From positions 5,084,001-5,148,000 of the forward strand of contig NC_091967.1 of the NCBI RefSeq assembly GCF_036711975.1: a stretch of DNA of 64,000 bases, in the 5' to 3' direction. A program made the translations under genes and the position numbers. This document shows, in pieces, positions 61,168 through 64,000 of this stretch; positions within the stretch are counted from its first letter, which is position 1, and every line of letters begins with the position of its first letter. The notes under the pieces were generated by a model, which had not been told where the DNA came from, ran no database searches, and saw nothing but the letters and a program-made list of their open reading frames with translations. This DNA is from Onthophagus taurus (lineage: Eukaryota > Arthropoda > Insecta > Coleoptera > Scarabaeidae).

Positions 61168-64000
61168 TTTTATTATTTGGCTCGTTTTTAGTTAAAGATT
61201 ACCTAACCAAAAACAAAACGTCAAATGTCATAATTTGGTGCATTCACGACCACGACATCTAGCGTTAGGATTTGAATAAAATTAAAATTATAACAATTTT
61301 TTATCTTATTTATATAATTTTTGTGTAAATATATATTAATAAATAATATAATTTAAAAAAAGCATATTAATTTAATTAAGTTTTAAATTTCTTTTCAAAT
61401 TTCTCTTCAAATATTTGACGAGGTTATTAATAGTAAAAAGTACTACCAACTGATTTTCGTTTTTTAGTTATACTGCGTTTTTCTTTTCTATAAAATGTCA
61501 AATTGCTGTAAAATTGGTAAGATTAACCGGAAGTTATTTTCAAATTAACTACGTTAAAATTTTATAGAAACCGGTATAAATTTTATAGGGACCCTAGGTA
61601 ATACCAACACACACAAAACAAACAATCATAAAGTAAAAAGAACTTTTTTACTTTTTATTTTTTGAGATAAATGCGACATGTTTGGGCTCATTTTAAAGGT
61701 TTTTTAATAGAGATCATGAAAGAATACACCATGAAGTTGTCCATTTGTCTATTATATGATAACTAACTTCAGATTTAAAACCCAACCTCAATTTTGACAT
61801 ATTTGTAATTGTCGTGAAAACTCCTTTAAAATGAGCCCAAACATGATACGTTTAATTCCAATATTAGTGGATATAAGCAACTTCCGGTTTGAAATGTCAA
61901 TGTCATTTTGATAAATTCTTAATTTTTATAAAATGTCTTAATATTTGTTACAAAAACAAAAATGTAATAAAAAAAAATCAAAAATTAAGGTTGGTATTAA
62001 CATTTAAAAATTAAACTGCTATCTTCATTGTTGCTAACTTAGGGTTTAATGTTTTCTATTCTATTTTTGGACTCATTTTAAAGGTTTTTTAATGAAGATG
62101 ACAAATATGTCAAAATTGACGTTGACGTTTCAAACCGGAAGTGATTGAATTTTCATTAATATTGAAGTTAAATATGTCGAGTTTGGACTCATTTTAAAGG
62201 ATTTTTTTATGAAGATTACGAATATAATAATAAAATTAAAGTTGACATTGACAACTGAAAGTTGAGAATGAGAATGATTCTAGTTCTGGATGTAGTGTTA
62301 GTTCTAATTTTAATTGTTATTTAACCCTAAATTCTTGTACATTTTATGTGATCTTTAATCCACTTACCTTGCTTATAATTTCATCCATTTACCCATTTTG
62401 AATTAAATACAACCTTTAAATCCAATTAATTATGTGTTTTTCATTAAAAAAACTTAAATTCAACGTCGTTTTGACAAGCAACTGCAATATTTGGATCTTA
62501 ATCACCATGGTAACCGAGTCATGTTGGATAACTTTAAAATAATAAAATTTTATAGCGATTTTGTTATCAATTCTAATCTAATTTTTATTAATTTTAAAAC
62601 AATTCGAATTCTTTACGATTATCTCGCATTCATTAATATTTCGCTTCATATTTTAATATTTTATAAATAAAAACATAGATATGTCAATTCTTCCAATGAC
62701 GTCACAGCAAGGCCTTTGTGGTGGGATACGTTCATAACGAGTTGGATAATCTAATATTCTTCTTCAACTTTAAATGACACATTAAAAAATGAATTTGTAT
62801 AAGAAATAACACCGCAACATCTTTTAAAATTGTTTTGACACATTTAATTGTTAATACCAGTCAGTACCAACCTCAAAATAAAAAAAACTTCACATATTTG
62901 ATTGTCTAAATTTAAAATTAATGTAAAAAGTACATTACTAGGTAAAAAGTAATAATATTAGAAAGAATGAAATAAATTCTAAATTGATTAACAAGCAAAA
63001 TACAAAGTCAATTAAAATGATATATTTGATAAGAACCTTGGCTACAAAATATTCACAAACGATTTCACATAAACTATACTATAATTCTAACAAAAAAAAG
63101 TACAATAATAAATACAGAAAGAATAATTTATATGTATATCAGTGCTTCTCGGCCAAGTAACGAAACGAAAAACAAAAATAAACAAACAGAATTGTTGTTC
63201 AAAAAGTGAAAAATTATCGATTATATCGATTAAACGTATAATTTAGAACTTTTTGATTTTTTAATGTTGATTTTTCGTTGCGATTTTAGGCCGAGAACCG
63301 AAGTTCTGATGATGCAACAGTCAAAAGTTCAATAAGTTATCGAAAAGCAAGGCACAAACGTACCGACGACGAAATCCATCGAAATCGTAATCAAAAAACG
63401 ATCATATTCTAAATTTATATCAAGACAAAAATAGAACGTTCAATTATTATTAATAGGTATATACAAAGACACATCTTCGCCAATTCAGAATAAAAGAAAC
63501 AATAAGAGAGATAGAAATAGAGAAGAATTATCGTCTTACAAATGTACACATATATTTATATTAAAAACAAAAATATTTGCACATTGTCTTTTTTAATTTT
63601 TTGATTATAGACACTCTTTTTATAAATCGTATTAAAAATTCTTTAAATCGGTAAAAATAAATGAATAAAAATACGGTTTCACAACGTATTTTTATGTCAA
63701 TATTACATCGAAAGCTTATAACGATTATAGAGTAATTTATGTTATTTTTTTAACCTTAAGGGCAGTGTAGCCAATTTGTTCTAAGTACACAGTCGAGTTT
63801 TTGTAATAAAGAAAACACAAATAGAGAGAAAGAAATAGAAAAAAAAAACAATATACTATAATTGTCCACTTTACACATCAACTATATAAAAACTAAGAAC
63901 ATCAAGTATACAGTTGAATAATAACTATTTTGAATCGGACGTCTAACCACTTATAACATAGAACGAAAAGTACAAAAGGGACGTTAAAATGGTCCAAAAA
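61168..64000. other. AT-rich region upstream of NDUFS3 with repeats
   Basis: A copy of the dispersed repeat ending CCCTAGGTAATACCAAC lies at about 61480-61612. Four copies of a GG(A/G)CTCATTTTAAAGG motif follow (61672, inverted at 61817, 62064 and 62174), each near a GAAGATNA-type tail, plus inverted CAAACCGGAAGT words. A CTAG-family scrap lies at 62276-62310 and a TGACGTCA at 62697-62704. No coding sequence is supported; 62900-64000 is very AT-rich and could be UTR of a gene beyond the window. Confidence 0.55.

Overview
The window is eukaryotic nuclear DNA from an insect, most likely a beetle. It is AT-rich, its genes are split by GT-AG introns (many only 50-110 bp), and recognisable insect orthologues sit among AT-rich transposon debris. 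The order-level guess is inference from gene content and repeat style. No bacterial operons, tRNA or rRNA genes or CRISPR arrays are visible.

Left gene cluster, 1-15.6 kb. The C-terminus of a UBX-domain protein (UBXN1 type, +) converges on the complex I subunit NDUFB11 (-). Next comes the coenzyme Q-binding protein COQ10 (-, three exons). It is divergent from a long five-exon MYST acetyltransferase gene of the KAT7/HBO1/chameau type (+, 2515-15579, 826 aa when spliced). Introns 3 and 4 of the acetyltransferase gene (3.0 and 7.4 kb) hold nested transposons, LINE fragments and GC-rich islands.

Middle, 15.6-47.5 kb, has no convincing conserved gene. It contains several terminal-inverted-repeat elements, a degenerate LINE reverse transcriptase, and two arrays of one 190-bp satellite: about 2.8 monomers inside a TIR-bounded composite, and about 19.6 monomers at 24.15-27.88 kb with dimer and tetramer higher-order structure. 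It also has a mariner-like transposase fragment, a 430-bp direct duplication, a 3.7-kb foldback element with an 8-bp target duplication, and a string of CpG/GC-rich islands that may be promoters or enhancers.

Right cluster, 47.5-61.2 kb. A secreted T2 ribonuclease (+) is followed by a BTB/POZ transcription-factor gene (+). That gene has two mutually exclusive 3' ends: a pipsqueak-type helix-turn-helix, or a cysteine-rich zinc ribbon resembling the piggyBac C-terminal finger. An unrecognised intronless lysine-rich gene lies antisense in its last intron. The complex I subunit NDUFS3 (-, four exons) converges on it. The last 2.8 kb is AT-rich with no supported gene.

Functionally there are two themes: mitochondrial respiration (NDUFB11, COQ10, NDUFS3) and chromatin/transcription (KAT7-like enzyme, BTB factor). 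The rest is mostly mobile DNA, including a recurrent CTAG-rich palindromic hairpin family, some copies of which have themselves been invaded by a MITE with a perfect 9-bp target duplication.
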